DNA of 64,000 nt from Acidovorax sp. SRB_14. Lineage in GTDB: Bacteria > Pseudomonadota > Gammaproteobacteria > Burkholderiales > Burkholderiaceae_C. The stretch spans positions 1 through 64,000 of the forward strand of contig NZ_MWOK01000008.1 in NCBI RefSeq assembly GCF_012932145.1. The letters run 5' to 3'. A program made the translations under genes and the position numbers. Position 1 is the first letter of the stretch. The number at the start of each line of letters is the position of its first letter. The notes under the pieces are model-generated. The model saw only the letters and a program-made list of their open reading frames with translations. It searched no databases and was not told where the DNA came from. Below, one piece after another: positions 1 through 9,167 of the stretch.

Positions 1-1116
1 CGTGCCGCCGGCGGGCTTGAAGGCCAGCAGGCGCAGCAGCGCCATGGTGAGCGCGGCGTATTCGTCGGGCGCCAGGCCCAGCTCGGCGCGCCCGTGCAGG
101 CAGATGCTGTAGAGCAACTGGGTTTCGTCGGCCGGCAACAGCGCCGCCAGGCGTGCGGTCTCCACCGCGTCGGGGTCGCTGGCATCCACGACATCGGCCA
201 TCTGCGGCACGGCCTGCAGCACGGCCATGCGCTGCAGCACGGCGCCCATGTCTTCGAGCGTGGAGGCGGCAGACAGGCCGTTGACCCGCAGCACGTCGGC
301 GGTTTCGACCACCGTCTTGCCGTCGCCCAGCGCCAGGGCGTCGATCAGGCGAAAGACGTAGGAGCGGTCGACGCTGCCCAGCATCAGGCGCACCGTGGGC
401 TCTTCAAGCTTGCCGCTGCCAAAGGCAATCGCCTGGTCGGTCAGCGACAGGGCGTCGCGCATCGAGCCGCGCGCGGCGCGCGACAGCAGGCGCAGCGCCT
501 GCGGCTCGGCAGGCACCTGCTCGGCGGCCAGCACCTGAGTGAGGTGGTCGAGCACGGTCTCGGGCGCCATGGGCCGCAGGTTGAACTGCAGGCAGCGCGA
601 CAGCACCGTGACCGGCACCTTCTGCGGATCGGTCGTCGCGAGCACGAACTTGAGGTATTCGGGGGGCTCTTCCAGCGTCTTCAGCATGGCATTGAAGGCC
701 GTGTTGGTGAGCATGTGCACCTCGTCGATCATGAAGACCTTGAAGCGCCCCTGCACCGGCTTGTAGACCGCCTGCTCCAGCAGGCTCTGCACCTCGTCGA
801 CGCCGCGGTTGGAGGCCGCGTCGAGCTCGGTGTAATCCACAAAACGGCCGCTGTCGATGTCCCGGCAGGCCTGGCACACGCCGCAGGGCGTGGCCGTGAT
901 GCCGCCCTGCCCGTCGGCGCCCTGGCAGTTGAGCGATTTGGCCAGAATGCGCGACACGGTGGTCTTGCCCACGCCGCGCGTCCCCGTGAACAGGTAGGCG
1001 TGGTGCAGGCGCTGCTGCGTGAGCGCGTTGGTGAGGGCCTGCACCACGTGCTCCTGCCCCACCATTTCGGTAAAGTTACGGGGACGGTATTTGCGGGCCA
1101 GCACAAGATAGGACAT
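1..1116 (-). CDS. dnaX: DNA polymerase III subunits gamma/tau, N-terminal part (cut by window edge)
   Basis: The protein begins MSYLVLARKYRPRNF and shows the clamp-loader AAA+ signature: a Walker A GTRGVGKTT near residue 45, four zinc-ligand cysteines in the segment after it (CQGADG..., CGVCQAC), a DEVHML Walker B, and SRCLQF sensor 1. This is the ATPase that loads the beta clamp in the replisome; tau also bridges the polymerase cores and DnaB. Only about 372 residues lie in the window, so the tau tail and any frameshift site are outside it. The start ATG (complement 1114-1116) is the first Met of the conserved N-terminus. Confidence 0.97.
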   Translation of the reverse strand, partial: MSYLVLARKYRPRNFTEMVGQEHVVQALTNALTQQRLHHAYLFTGTRGVGKTTVSRILAKSLNCQGADGQGGITATPCGVCQACRDIDSGRFVDYTELDAASNRGVDEVQSLLEQAVYKPVQGRFKVFMIDEVHMLTNTAFNAMLKTLEEPPEYLKFVLATTDPQKVPVTVLSRCLQFNLRPMAPETVLDHLTQVLAAEQVPAEPQALRLLSRAARGSMRDALSLTDQAIAFGSGKLEEPTVRLMLGSVDRSYVFRLIDALALGDGKTVVETADVLRVNGLSAASTLEDMGAVLQRMAVLQAVPQMADVVDASDPDAVETARLAALLPADETQLLYSICLHGRAELGLAPDEYAALTMALLRLLAFKPAGGT

Positions 1117-1208
1117 GGGGGCTGATTCTATGTGCGCGCACGCCACGCCTTCAGCGGCGCTTCATGTTGCCGCGCCACCATGTGGTCTCTTGACAAGGAA
1201 AGCCGAAC

Positions 1209-1763
1209 ATGGACACCCCACCCACCCTCCGCCGCTACAACCGCTCCTCCATGGCCTTGCACTGGCTCATGGCCGTGCTGCTCGCGGCCACGGTCGCGGC
1301 CATAGAACTCAAGGGCATCTACCCCAAGGGCAGCCCGGGGCGCGCGCTTCTCCAGTCGGTGCATTTCAGCCTGGGTCTGTCCGTTTTTGGCCTGGTCTGG
1401 CTGCGCCTGCTGGCGCGTGCGCTGGGCACGGCGCCGCCCATCACGCCCGCGCCGCCCGCCTGGCAAACGCGGCTGGCCCACCTGGTGCACGCCGCGCTCT
1501 ACCTCTTGATGATCGGCCTGCCCCTCCTGGGCTGGCTGAGCCTGAGCGCCCAGGGCCAGCCGGTGGCCTTGCCCTGGGGCGTGCCCCTGCCGCTGGCGCC
1601 CCTGGCCGAGAGCCGCGACACGGCCCGCTGGCTCAAGGACCTGCACGAAACCGGCGCCACGGTGGGCTTTGTGCTCGTCGGCCTGCACACCGCCGCCGCA
1701 CTGCTGCACCACTATGGGCTGCGCGACAACACCCTGCCGCGCATGCTGCCGGGCCAGCGCTGA
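1209..1763 (+). CDS. Cytochrome b561 family protein
   Basis: This is a 184-residue membrane protein with four hydrophobic segments. Histidines are placed as in the prokaryotic b561 family: HWLM at about residue 18, HFSLG at about 52, and the pair LHETGA/LHTAAALLHH near the C-terminus, which would bind two b-type hemes. Family members move electrons between quinol and acceptors in the inner membrane. The gene is monocistronic, divergent from dnaX and just upstream of ffs. The start ATG follows a purine-rich AAGGAAAG about 10 bases upstream. Confidence 0.9.
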   Translation: MDTPPTLRRYNRSSMALHWLMAVLLAATVAAIELKGIYPKGSPGRALLQSVHFSLGLSVFGLVWLRLLARALGTAPPITPAPPAWQTRLAHLVHAALYLLMIGLPLLGWLSLSAQGQPVALPWGVPLPLAPLAESRDTARWLKDLHETGATVGFVLVGLHTAAALLHHYGLRDNTLPRMLPGQR

Positions 1764-1788
1764 GCGCACCGCTCCTAGCGCCATCGCT

Positions 1789-1794
1789 TACAAT
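1789..1794 (+). promoter_or_regulatory. Probable -10 box of ffs
   Basis: TACAAT lies seven bases before the predicted 5' end of the SRP RNA. No strong -35 is visible, so only the -10 is proposed. Confidence 0.5.
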
Positions 1795-1801
1795 ACGCTC
1801 T

Positions 1802-1895
1802 GACGGGCCTCCCCGCATGGTCAAGCGGCCAACCGGGTCAGGTGGGGAACCAAGCAGCCCTAACTGTGGAGCCAGTGCCGGGGGTAAGGCTCGTC
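1802..1895 (+). ncRNA. ffs: 4.5S RNA of the signal recognition particle
   Basis: The apical domain is recognisable: GGTCAGGT, a GGGGAACCAAGCAGCC stretch matching the bacterial SRP RNA tetraloop and asymmetric loop, then GTGCCGGGGG. The ends pair: GACGGGCC at 1802-1809 with GGCTCGTC at 1888-1895, including one G-U pair. The size, about 94 nt, is right for the short bacterial RNA that binds Ffh. The 3' end coincides with the left edge of an inserted element, so the RNA now lacks a terminator directly after it; the likely native one is at 4467-4504. Confidence 0.88.
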
Positions 1896-2039
1896 AACTA
1901 CATATCGATTTTCGGTTTCTCCTCTGAAACCGGCGATCTCCAAGGCTGGCGCGGACTTCAACGCGATTCGATGTGCTCCGGACGTGTGAACCTGACACCT
2001 CTGGAGTACCCACAATGGCATCCCCCTAGACCGATTCCC

Positions 2040-2258
2040 CGCCTGACGCGCAGGCGTCAGACGTTCTTCCTGACCATCGTCAAGCCGGTAGACCTCAAAC
2101 GCGGCCCCTCCGACCGCTACGCCTTCCGGGCGACTCTGGGCACCCGAGACGAATCGGTTGCATGCATCAAAGCCCTGTCGATCCGCGCAGACCTTGAGAC
2201 ACAATGGGCCGCCGAGCGCGAGCGCCGACGACCACAACCTGCCATAGCCACTCGCTGA
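2040..2258 (+). pseudogene. Possible remnant of a tyrosine recombinase N-terminal domain
   Basis: The plus-strand reading ending at 2258 contains RRRQTFFLTIVKPVDLKRG, then FRATLGTRDES, then LETQWAAERE. This is the layout of the N-terminal arm-binding domain of many phage-type integrases (a Y/F-rich strand, V-P-x-D-L, then S-L-G-T-R-D and an alpha helix). The stop comes right after it and no catalytic domain follows. Its place next to ffs is where an integrase would be expected. The similarity is weak and judged by eye; it may be an unrelated open frame. Confidence 0.3.
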
Positions 2259-2469
2259 AGGCCGACGTTGCTGACGGACCGGATGACCGCTTTCAGGGTT
2301 TTCGACTGACAACAATTGGTCGGTTCCGCCAGTTCGCAGCCCGTGAGAGCTGCCTTCCAGCATCGTCCAGCTTATCCCCAAAATTCTGCGGGATACATTA
2401 CGTTAGGCGGCGCAAACTCCGACGGAGCGATACTTTCGGTTCGTTCCCTCACAACACAAGAGAAACGCC

Positions 2470-2862
2470 ATGAACTCAGTGGTTCACTTCGAGATGCCGT
2501 ATGACGATCAGGCGCGCATGACCAAGTTCTATGAGCAGGCCTTTGGCTGGCAGACCAAGGCACTTGGCGAGGCAATGGGAAACTATGTTCTTGCAACAAC
2601 GACCGAGACTGACGAACGGGGTCCCAAGAAGCCAGGAGCAATCAACGGCGGCTTCTTCCCCAAGAAGCCGGATTGGCCAGCACAACATCCGTCCGTTGTC
2701 ATCGCAGTCGACAACATCACCGAAGCAATGAAGCAGGTGCAACGGGCCGGAGGCTCCGTGCTTGGCGAACCTATGGAAATACCGGGCGTCGGGCAGTATG
2801 TATCGTTCACCGATACAGAAGGCAACCGAGTGAGCATGCTTCAACCTACCCCGCGCAACTGA
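2470..2862 (+). CDS. VOC (glyoxalase/bleomycin-resistance fold) protein
   Basis: This 130-residue protein has the paired beta-alpha-beta-beta-beta repeats of the vicinal-oxygen-chelate fold: [24 protein letters not shown] at the start, and [14 protein letters not shown] plus [14 protein letters not shown] in the second half. The subfamily binds small molecules or metals; the substrate cannot be read from the sequence. The start ATG follows AGAGAAACGCC. The motif GTTAGGC (2402-2408), identical to an integron core site, lies 60 bases upstream, and an integron-type integrase fragment lies downstream. The gene may therefore once have been a cassette, but no complete attC was found. Confidence 0.85.
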   Translation: MNSVVHFEMPYDDQARMTKFYEQAFGWQTKALGEAMGNYVLATTTETDERGPKKPGAINGGFFPKKPDWPAQHPSVVIAVDNITEAMKQVQRAGGSVLGEPMEIPGVGQYVSFTDTEGNRVSMLQPTPRN

Positions 2863-2899
2863 GACAAAAGCAGGCAATGGGTGCCGGCCAGAAAGCGCC

Positions 2900-3075
2900 G
2901 CTTAACCCACATTCAGGCGCTGAACGCCGCCATCATTTGTTTGAAGAGAGGTTGCACGCTGTCAAGAAGGCTGTGTCCCAGGCGGGCATTTGCAAGCTCG
3001 TATCGATGCAGACCCTGCGCCACAGCTTTGCCACGCACTTGCTGCAATCAGGCCCCGATATCCGAGCAACTGTTT
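2900..3075 (+). pseudogene. Fragment of an integron-type (IntI-like) tyrosine recombinase
   Basis: In one plus frame the translation reads [15 protein letters not shown], then KKAVSQAGI, then [18 protein letters not shown]. This matches the C-terminal catalytic region of integron integrases, with the ERRHH insert motif and the H-S-F-A-T-H-L-L box. The reading then departs (TVFCSGI) before the final His/Tyr motif. Both the N-terminal half and the active-site tyrosine are missing, so it cannot be active. It is evidence that integron or related recombinase DNA passed through this site. Confidence 0.65.
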
Positions 3076-3174
3076 TTTGTTCAGGCATAGTCCTGAGCAT
3101 CAAAAACAAGGTGGGAGATAGGAAATGGCACGTGCGAAGAAGACCCCTGACCCGTTGCGACTGCAAATGCACGC

Positions 3175-4353
3175 GTGGAGCATGCAGCCGCAGAGAAGCG
3201 GAAGCGAGCGCAACGACCGTTTCCTGCGACTCCGTTTGAGGAAGCCCTGGCTTTCGCGAGGACGATCTACGCATTCGGAAGTGGGCAACCTGTTCGGAGG
3301 CTTAGCGTCTTTGATCATCTCGGCAAGTCGCCCGAGAGCGGCCCCAGCCGTCAACTGATCGTCAACGCCAACAAGTACGGCTTGATAGAGGGCGGCTACC
3401 AAGCGGATCACCTGAAGATCACCGCCGACGGATTGAAGGCGGTGGATACCGACCCGGCACCACGCGAACAGGCGAAGGCGCGGGTCAAGCTGGCCATTGA
3501 AGACATCGCGCCATTTGCAGGCCTCTATGCCCGCTTCGTCTCTAACAAACTGCCCGCCCGGGCCGCCTTGATCGATGCGGCCAAAGACGTGGACGTAGCC
3601 GACGAGATGAGTGAAGAGTGCGTCGACACTTTCATCGTCAACCTCCGCTTCGTTGGCTTACTACAGACGCTCTCCGGCGCCGAGCGGATCATTACGGTCG
3701 ATCATCTTCTTGACTCGCTTCCAGCGACCCTAGGCCGGGTGGCGGGTGCTCCCTCTTCATCGACGCACAGCGGGCGAGCCGCGCCCTCAGTCGACGGGCG
3801 AAGCGAGCGAACTCACGCGATTGTCACTACAGAACAAGCACACTTTGAGACTACGTGTTTCTACGTCACGCCGATTGGCGAAGATGGCAGCGATCAGCGT
3901 AAGCATGCCGACCTGTTCCTCGGCTCCCTGATCGAACCGGCACTTGAACAGTTTGGATTGAAGGTGGTTCGCGCAGACATGATCGACAAACCCGGGACGA
4001 TCACGAGGCAGATCATCGAATACCTGTTGCGCTCCCGTCTCGTCATCGCCGATCTGTCTTTCCACAACCCAAACGTTTTCTACGAACTTGCCCTACGCCA
4101 TGCAGTGCGATTACCGGTCGTTCAGCTTGTTCGTGCGGCTGATCGGATCCCCTTCGACCTGAACCAGATTCGCACCGTACGCATCGACACCAGCGGGCTG
4201 CACGAGTTCGTCCCAAAGATCGAGACCTACCGGTCCGAGATCGCGAGCCAAGTTCGGCGGGCACTGGATGACCCGGACGCGGTTGACAACCCAATCACCA
4301 CTTACTACCCGAGCATGAGAGTCCACATCGACGGCGCCCCAAGCCATTCGTAG
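3175..4353 (+). CDS. Winged-helix protein with C-terminal TIR-like / nucleoside-deoxyribosyltransferase-like domain
   Basis: The protein has 392 residues. The N-terminal part ([18 protein letters not shown], then [16 protein letters not shown]) looks like a DNA-binding or winged-helix region. The C-terminal part from about residue 228 ([18 protein letters not shown], then [22 protein letters not shown]) is the nucleotide-binding fold shared by TIR-like NAD hydrolases and deoxyribosyltransferases, with the glutamate of FYELA near residue 304 as the likely catalytic residue. Proteins of this type are candidates for antiphage effectors, but no function is proven for this one. The marked start is a GTG; a better start (ATG 3125, after GGAGATAGGAA) is in another frame, see findings. 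It is the main cargo of the ffs element. Confidence 0.75.
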   Translation: MEHAAAEKRKRAQRPFPATPFEEALAFARTIYAFGSGQPVRRLSVFDHLGKSPESGPSRQLIVNANKYGLIEGGYQADHLKITADGLKAVDTDPAPREQAKARVKLAIEDIAPFAGLYARFVSNKLPARAALIDAAKDVDVADEMSEECVDTFIVNLRFVGLLQTLSGAERIITVDHLLDSLPATLGRVAGAPSSSTHSGRAAPSVDGRSERTHAIVTTEQAHFETTCFYVTPIGEDGSDQRKHADLFLGSLIEPALEQFGLKVVRADMIDKPGTITRQIIEYLLRSRLVIADLSFHNPNVFYELALRHAVRLPVVQLVRAADRIPFDLNQIRTVRIDTSGLHEFVPKIETYRSEIASQVRRALDDPDAVDNPITTYYPSMRVHIDGAPSHS

Positions 4354-4466
4354 CCCATGGCGGCCTGTCACTCGTGTGTGAACTTTGTGTGCTCCTCTGA
4401 GGGTGGCACAATGCCATTTCCCCTCTGGAGCACTACGTAAAACGTAGGTCTCGTCAACTTCTTCTC

Positions 4467-4504
4467 AAAAAGCCTGCCGGACACAATGCCCGGCAGGCTT
4501 TTTT
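4467..4504. terminator. Strong bidirectional terminator, probably native to ffs and also serving plsY
   Basis: AAAAAGCCTGCCGG, a nine-base loop, then CCGGCAGGCTTTTTT form a 14-bp near-perfect stem with A and T tracts on both sides. It ends transcription arriving from either side: plsY on the minus strand, and ffs or the inserted element on the plus strand. Confidence 0.85.
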
Positions 4505-4519
4505 ATGGGCGCCCCGGCC

Positions 4520-5194
4520 TCAGTGGCGGCCACGGGGCTTCTTGGGATCTGCAGCGTCCCCGCTTTTGGCTTTGCCCTGCCCCAGGCGCGATTCCGTGCC
4601 TTGGATCAGCCGTCCGATATTTTCTCTGTGGCGCCAGGCCAGCAGGGCCGACATGGCGACGATGGCCGCGGCGATGCTGCGCTCGGCGTCCCAGACCACG
4701 CCGCCGCCGAGCAGGTAGAACATCGGCGCAAACACCGCCGATGCGAGCGAGGCCAGCGACGAATAGCGCAAGAAGAACGCCACGATCACCCAGGTGGCCA
4801 GCGTGGCCAGCCCCAGCCAGCCGCTGAAGCCCAGCAGCACGCCCAGCGCCGTGGCCACGCCCTTGCCGCCCTGGAAGCGGAAGAACACCGGCCACAGGTG
4901 GCCGAGGAAGGCCGCGAGCCCGACCAGGGCCTGCGTGCCCTCTTCGAGCCCGTACGGCGCGCCGAACCAGCGCACCAGCACCACCGGCAGCCAGCCCTTG
5001 GCCGCGTCGAGCAGCAAGGTCACCACGGCGGCCGCCTTGCTGCCCGATCGCAGCACGTTGGTGGCGCCGGGGTTCTTGCTGCCGAAGGTGCGCGGGTCGC
5101 TCAGGCCCATGGCCCGGCTCACGATCACGGCAAACGACAGCGAGCCGAGCAAATAGGCGGCAATGACCGCCAGGGCGGAATAAACGATGGGCAC
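4520..5194 (-). CDS. plsY: Acyl-phosphate:glycerol-3-phosphate acyltransferase PlsY
   Basis: A 224-residue integral membrane protein. It carries the three PlsY motifs: GSLSFAVIVSR and GSKNPGATNVLR (phosphate binding) in the first 50 residues, GHLWPVFFRFQGGKGVAT in the middle, and ENIGRLIQGTE near the C-terminus. It transfers an acyl group from acyl phosphate to glycerol 3-phosphate, making lysophosphatidic acid in the inner membrane. The start is a GTG; the C-terminal tail (GKAKSGDAADPKK) is a charged extension. It is followed by the strong terminator at 4467-4504. Confidence 0.95.
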   Translation of the reverse strand: MPIVYSALAVIAAYLLGSLSFAVIVSRAMGLSDPRTFGSKNPGATNVLRSGSKAAAVVTLLLDAAKGWLPVVLVRWFGAPYGLEEGTQALVGLAAFLGHLWPVFFRFQGGKGVATALGVLLGFSGWLGLATLATWVIVAFFLRYSSLASLASAVFAPMFYLLGGGVVWDAERSIAAAIVAMSALLAWRHRENIGRLIQGTESRLGQGKAKSGDAADPKKPRGRH

Positions 5195-5275
5195 GGGTGA
5201 CTCTCCTTGTTTTTTGATTCGGGCAGCGGCTGCCGCTGCAGCGCGGCGCCATTCTGCCAGCCGGCCCGGCCTGCG

Positions 5276-5779
5276 CTAGTCGGCCAGGGCACAGGCCACG
5301 GGCTTGGCGCCCAGCAGCTGCACGCAGACCTGCGGGTCGATCTGCACCAGATAGCCGCGCCGCCCGCCGTTGATGGCGATGCGCGGCAGCGCCAGGATGC
5401 TCTCTTCGATGTACACCGGCATGGCGCGGCGCGTGCCAAACGGCGAGGTGCCGCCCACCAGGTACCCGCTGTGGCGGTTCGCCACCTCGGGCGTGCAGGG
5501 CTCGACGCTCTTGGCGCCGATCTGGCGCGCCAGGTTCTTGGTCGACACCTTGCGGTTGCCGTGCATCAGCACCAGCAGCGGCTTGGCGTCCTGGTCCTGC
5601 ATGACCAGGGTCTTGACGACGCAGAACGGGTCCAGGCCCAGCACCTCGGCGCTGTGCAGCGCGCCGCCGTGCTCCAGGTATTCATACGGGTGGCCGGTGA
5701 AATCCACCCGGTGCGCCTTGAGCAGTTGCGTCGCGGGCGTCTCGCTCACATGCCCGGCCTTGGGGTCTTTTTTTGCCAT
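5276..5779 (-). CDS. ybaK: Cys-tRNA(Pro)/Cys-tRNA(Cys) deacylase, YbaK/EbsC family
   Basis: A 167-residue protein matching the YbaK family: TPATQLLKAHRVDF at the start, VVKTLVMQ with the conserved lysine, GNRKVSTKNLAR, and GYLVGGTSPFGTRRAMPVYIE, the glycine-rich substrate loop. The enzyme removes cysteine wrongly attached to tRNA(Pro). It is encoded just upstream of plsY on the same strand with about 80 bases between them. A copy of the dispersed palindromic repeat lies immediately before its start. Confidence 0.93.
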   Translation of the reverse strand: MAKKDPKAGHVSETPATQLLKAHRVDFTGHPYEYLEHGGALHSAEVLGLDPFCVVKTLVMQDQDAKPLLVLMHGNRKVSTKNLARQIGAKSVEPCTPEVANRHSGYLVGGTSPFGTRRAMPVYIEESILALPRIAINGGRRGYLVQIDPQVCVQLLGAKPVACALAD

Positions 5780-5780
5780 G

Positions 5781-5837
5781 TTCTTAAAAAGGATAGCTGC
5801 CAGCGCAGGCGGGGCCTGCGCTGGAGGTCGATGGGAC
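5781..5837 (-). repeat. Dispersed palindromic repeat, copy 1
   Basis: GATAGCTGCCAGCGCAGG pairs with CCTGCGCTGGAGG across a short loop and is followed by TCGATGGGACC. It shares the core AGCTGCCAGCGC ... GCGCTGGAGG ... GACC with the copies near 13490, 16590 and 59570. Confidence 0.6.
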
Positions 5838-5850
5838 CGCTGTGGGCGGC

Positions 5851-6912
5851 TCAGATCGCCGGGTCGTGCATCTCCGCGCGGAGCGCGTCGATGGCCGCCA
5901 GCAGGTCAGGCGCCAGCGTAGTGCCCCAGGCGTCGAGGTCTTCGTCGAGCTGTGCCAGCGAGGTCACGCCGATGATGGTGCTGGCCACCTGCCACTTGGT
6001 GTAGCAGAACGCCAGGGCCATCTGCGTCGGCGTGAGGCCGTGTTCGCGTGCCAGCGCGTTGTAGCGGCGCGCGGCCGCCAGCGCCTCGGGCCGGCCCCAG
6101 CGCTGCTTGCGCACCGATTCGTAGCGCGCCATGCGTGCACCCTTCGGCGCATCCGGGCCGGTGGTGCCGCTGGCGTCGAACTTGCCCGTGAGCAGGCCGA
6201 AGGCCAGCGGCGAATAGGCGAGCAGCGACACGCCCAGGCGGTGGCAGGTCTCGTCGAGCGCGTTCTCGTAACTGCGGTTGAGCAGGCAGTACGGGTTTTG
6301 CACCGAGGCGACGCGCGGCAGGCCATGCTGCTCGGCCAGGCGCACGAACTCGTGCACGCCGTAGGGCGTCTCGTTCGACAGGCCGATGGCGCGGACCTTG
6401 CCCGCCTTGACCAGCCCCGCCAGCGCGTCGAGCTGGTCGTGGATCGGCGTTTGCGAAGTCTCCTTGGCAGGGTCGTAGTACTTGGCGCCGAAGGCCGGCA
6501 CATGGCGCTCGGGCCAGTGGATCTGGTAGAGGTCGATCACCTCGGTCTGCAGCCGGCGCAGGCTGGCGTCGCACGAGGCGACGATGTCGGCCGCTGTCAT
6601 GCCGCTGCCTTCGCGGATCCACGGCATGCCGCGCGACGGCCCGGCCACCTTACTCGCGACCACCAGCTTCTGGCGTGCGCCAGGGTTCTTGGCAAACCAG
6701 TTGCCGATGATGGTCTCGGTCGCGCCATAGGTCTCGGCACGGGCGGGCACGGCGTACATCTCGGCCGTGTCGATGAAGTTCACGCCGCGTTCGAGCGCGC
6801 GCGCCAGGATGGCGTGGGCATCGGCTTCGCTCACCTGTTCACCAAAAGTCATGGTGCCCAGGCAGATGGGGGTGACGTGCAGGTCGCTCTGTCCGAGCCG
6901 GGTGGTGTGCAT
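5851..6912 (-). CDS. Aldo/keto reductase (Tas-like)
   Basis: A 353-residue TIM-barrel oxidoreductase. Visible family signatures are GLGTMTFG-type LGTMTFGEQVSE at the start, FIDTAEMYAVPARAETYGATE (catalytic Asp and Tyr), VVASKVAG (catalytic Lys), LYQIHWPER (catalytic His), IGLSNETPYG and ASTIIGVTSLAQLDEDL (NADPH-binding end). The ETYGATE segment and the length are typical of the Tas subgroup. The physiological carbonyl substrate cannot be read from sequence. It stands alone between ybaK and the LysR gene. Confidence 0.9.
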   Translation of the reverse strand: MHTTRLGQSDLHVTPICLGTMTFGEQVSEADAHAILARALERGVNFIDTAEMYAVPARAETYGATETIIGNWFAKNPGARQKLVVASKVAGPSRGMPWIREGSGMTAADIVASCDASLRRLQTEVIDLYQIHWPERHVPAFGAKYYDPAKETSQTPIHDQLDALAGLVKAGKVRAIGLSNETPYGVHEFVRLAEQHGLPRVASVQNPYCLLNRSYENALDETCHRLGVSLLAYSPLAFGLLTGKFDASGTTGPDAPKGARMARYESVRKQRWGRPEALAAARRYNALAREHGLTPTQMALAFCYTKWQVASTIIGVTSLAQLDEDLDAWGTTLAPDLLAAIDALRAEMHDPAI

Positions 6913-7138
6913 GCTGAGGTTGCCTCCGTTTTGAAGCGGGCCAGTTTACGGGCGCAGGCGCATTCCTGCCGGCGCCCGCGCCGCTTGGCAGACCGGCGCG
7001 GTGGATTGATTGCTATCGAAAGGAGAGCTGCAGGCGCAGACCCCTTCTACACTTCATACACCAAATCTCCCCGAAACCCAACAAATTCCAGCGCTGACTG
7101 CTCATGTTTCCGTAGCACAGCGCGGCGCCCGCGGCGCC

Positions 7139-8023
7139 TCAGGGCGCCAGGCCCCACACCGTGCGCAGCGCCGACAGCGTGGCCACGGTGGCCGGGTCGT
7201 GCTCGGCGGCGCGCGGGTAGATGAAGCTCAGCAGCGCACCCACGCGGGCATGCGGCCAGATCACGATCTCGCCGCGCTCGCTGGCCGGCAGCGCCACGTC
7301 CTCGCGCAGCAGCGACAGGCCGACACCGGCGCGCACCAGGCTTTGCGGCAGCGACACCTCGTCCGACTCGATCACCTGGCGCGGCGTAAAGCCCTGGCGC
7401 GCAAACAGGTCCTTGAGCAGGGTCTGCACATGGTGCTGCACCGGCGCGCCAATCCAGGGCATCGCGGCAATGTCGCGCCAGCCCGCGTGCAGCAGTTTCT
7501 GGCGAAAGCTGAACGGCCCGGCGATGCGGTACTGCAGCGTCTGCAGCGCCAGGCCCGCCACCTCGCGCGGAATGTGCGGGCCGATGTAGAACGCGCCCTG
7601 GAGCGCGCCGGCCGCCACCTGCTCGCGCAGCGCCTCGGCCGGGGCGTTGCGCGTCCGGATGTCCAGCAGCGGCAGGCTGCGCACCAGCGTGCCCAACAGC
7701 GAGCCCAGGCGCAGCGAATCGGGGTCGGCCACGGTGCCCAGCGTCAGCGTGCCGGTCACCTCGCCCTGCAGGTCGCGCGCCTTGCCCAGCAGGTGGCCGG
7801 CGGCCGTGAGCACCTGCTCAGCCTCGGGCAGCAGCGCCTCGCCCGCGCGCGTGAGGCTGATGCGCCCGGGGCGCCGGTCGAACAGCGCCACCCCGAGCTC
7901 TTCTTCGAGCGCCTTGATCTGCGCGCTGATGGCCGGCTGCGTCAGGTGCAGCGCCTCGGCCGTGCGCGTGATGTGGCCGAGCTGGGCGGCGGTGACGAAG
8001 GCACGTAGCTGGTAGATCTCCAT
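7139..8023 (-). CDS. LysR-family transcriptional regulator next to ABC importer
   Basis: 294 residues with the standard LysR N-terminal winged helix (MEIYQLRAFVTAAQLGHITRTAEALHLTQPAISAQI is the conserved layout) and a C-terminal effector-binding domain beginning near residue 90. It is read in the same direction as the ABC transporter genes and begins 28 bases after the ATPase gene, so it is probably co-transcribed with them and may regulate their operon. The ligand is not known. Confidence 0.92.
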   Translation of the reverse strand: MEIYQLRAFVTAAQLGHITRTAEALHLTQPAISAQIKALEEELGVALFDRRPGRISLTRAGEALLPEAEQVLTAAGHLLGKARDLQGEVTGTLTLGTVADPDSLRLGSLLGTLVRSLPLLDIRTRNAPAEALREQVAAGALQGAFYIGPHIPREVAGLALQTLQYRIAGPFSFRQKLLHAGWRDIAAMPWIGAPVQHHVQTLLKDLFARQGFTPRQVIESDEVSLPQSLVRAGVGLSLLREDVALPASERGEIVIWPHARVGALLSFIYPRAAEHDPATVATLSALRTVWGLAP

Positions 8024-8051
8024 GGGGCGCAGCGTAACGCGGACGGACAGG

Positions 8052-9143
<1,092 letters not shown>

Positions 9144-9167
9144 GGGAAGACCTTTGTGTGTTCTGCC

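Larger units (their letters stand above)
1890..4459. mobile_element. Small integrated element (about 2.6 kb) in the 3' end of ffs
   Basis: The ten bases CTCGTCAACT that end ffs at 1890-1899 recur at 4450-4459, directly before a strong hairpin-T terminator that would fit ffs. Between them lie a possible N-terminal fragment of a tyrosine recombinase, a VOC-fold gene, a fragment of an integron-type integrase and a TIR-like gene; none is a core gene. The simplest reading is a decayed integrative element that used the 3' end of the SRP RNA gene as attB and restored it. The repeat is short, so this is inference from context rather than proof. Confidence 0.6.

Noticed and set aside
2402-2906. Possible complete attC cassette around the VOC gene
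   Set aside because: GTTAGGC is present, but no matching inverse core pair at a plausible distance was found; GCTTAAC at 2900 lies in the integrase-like fragment.
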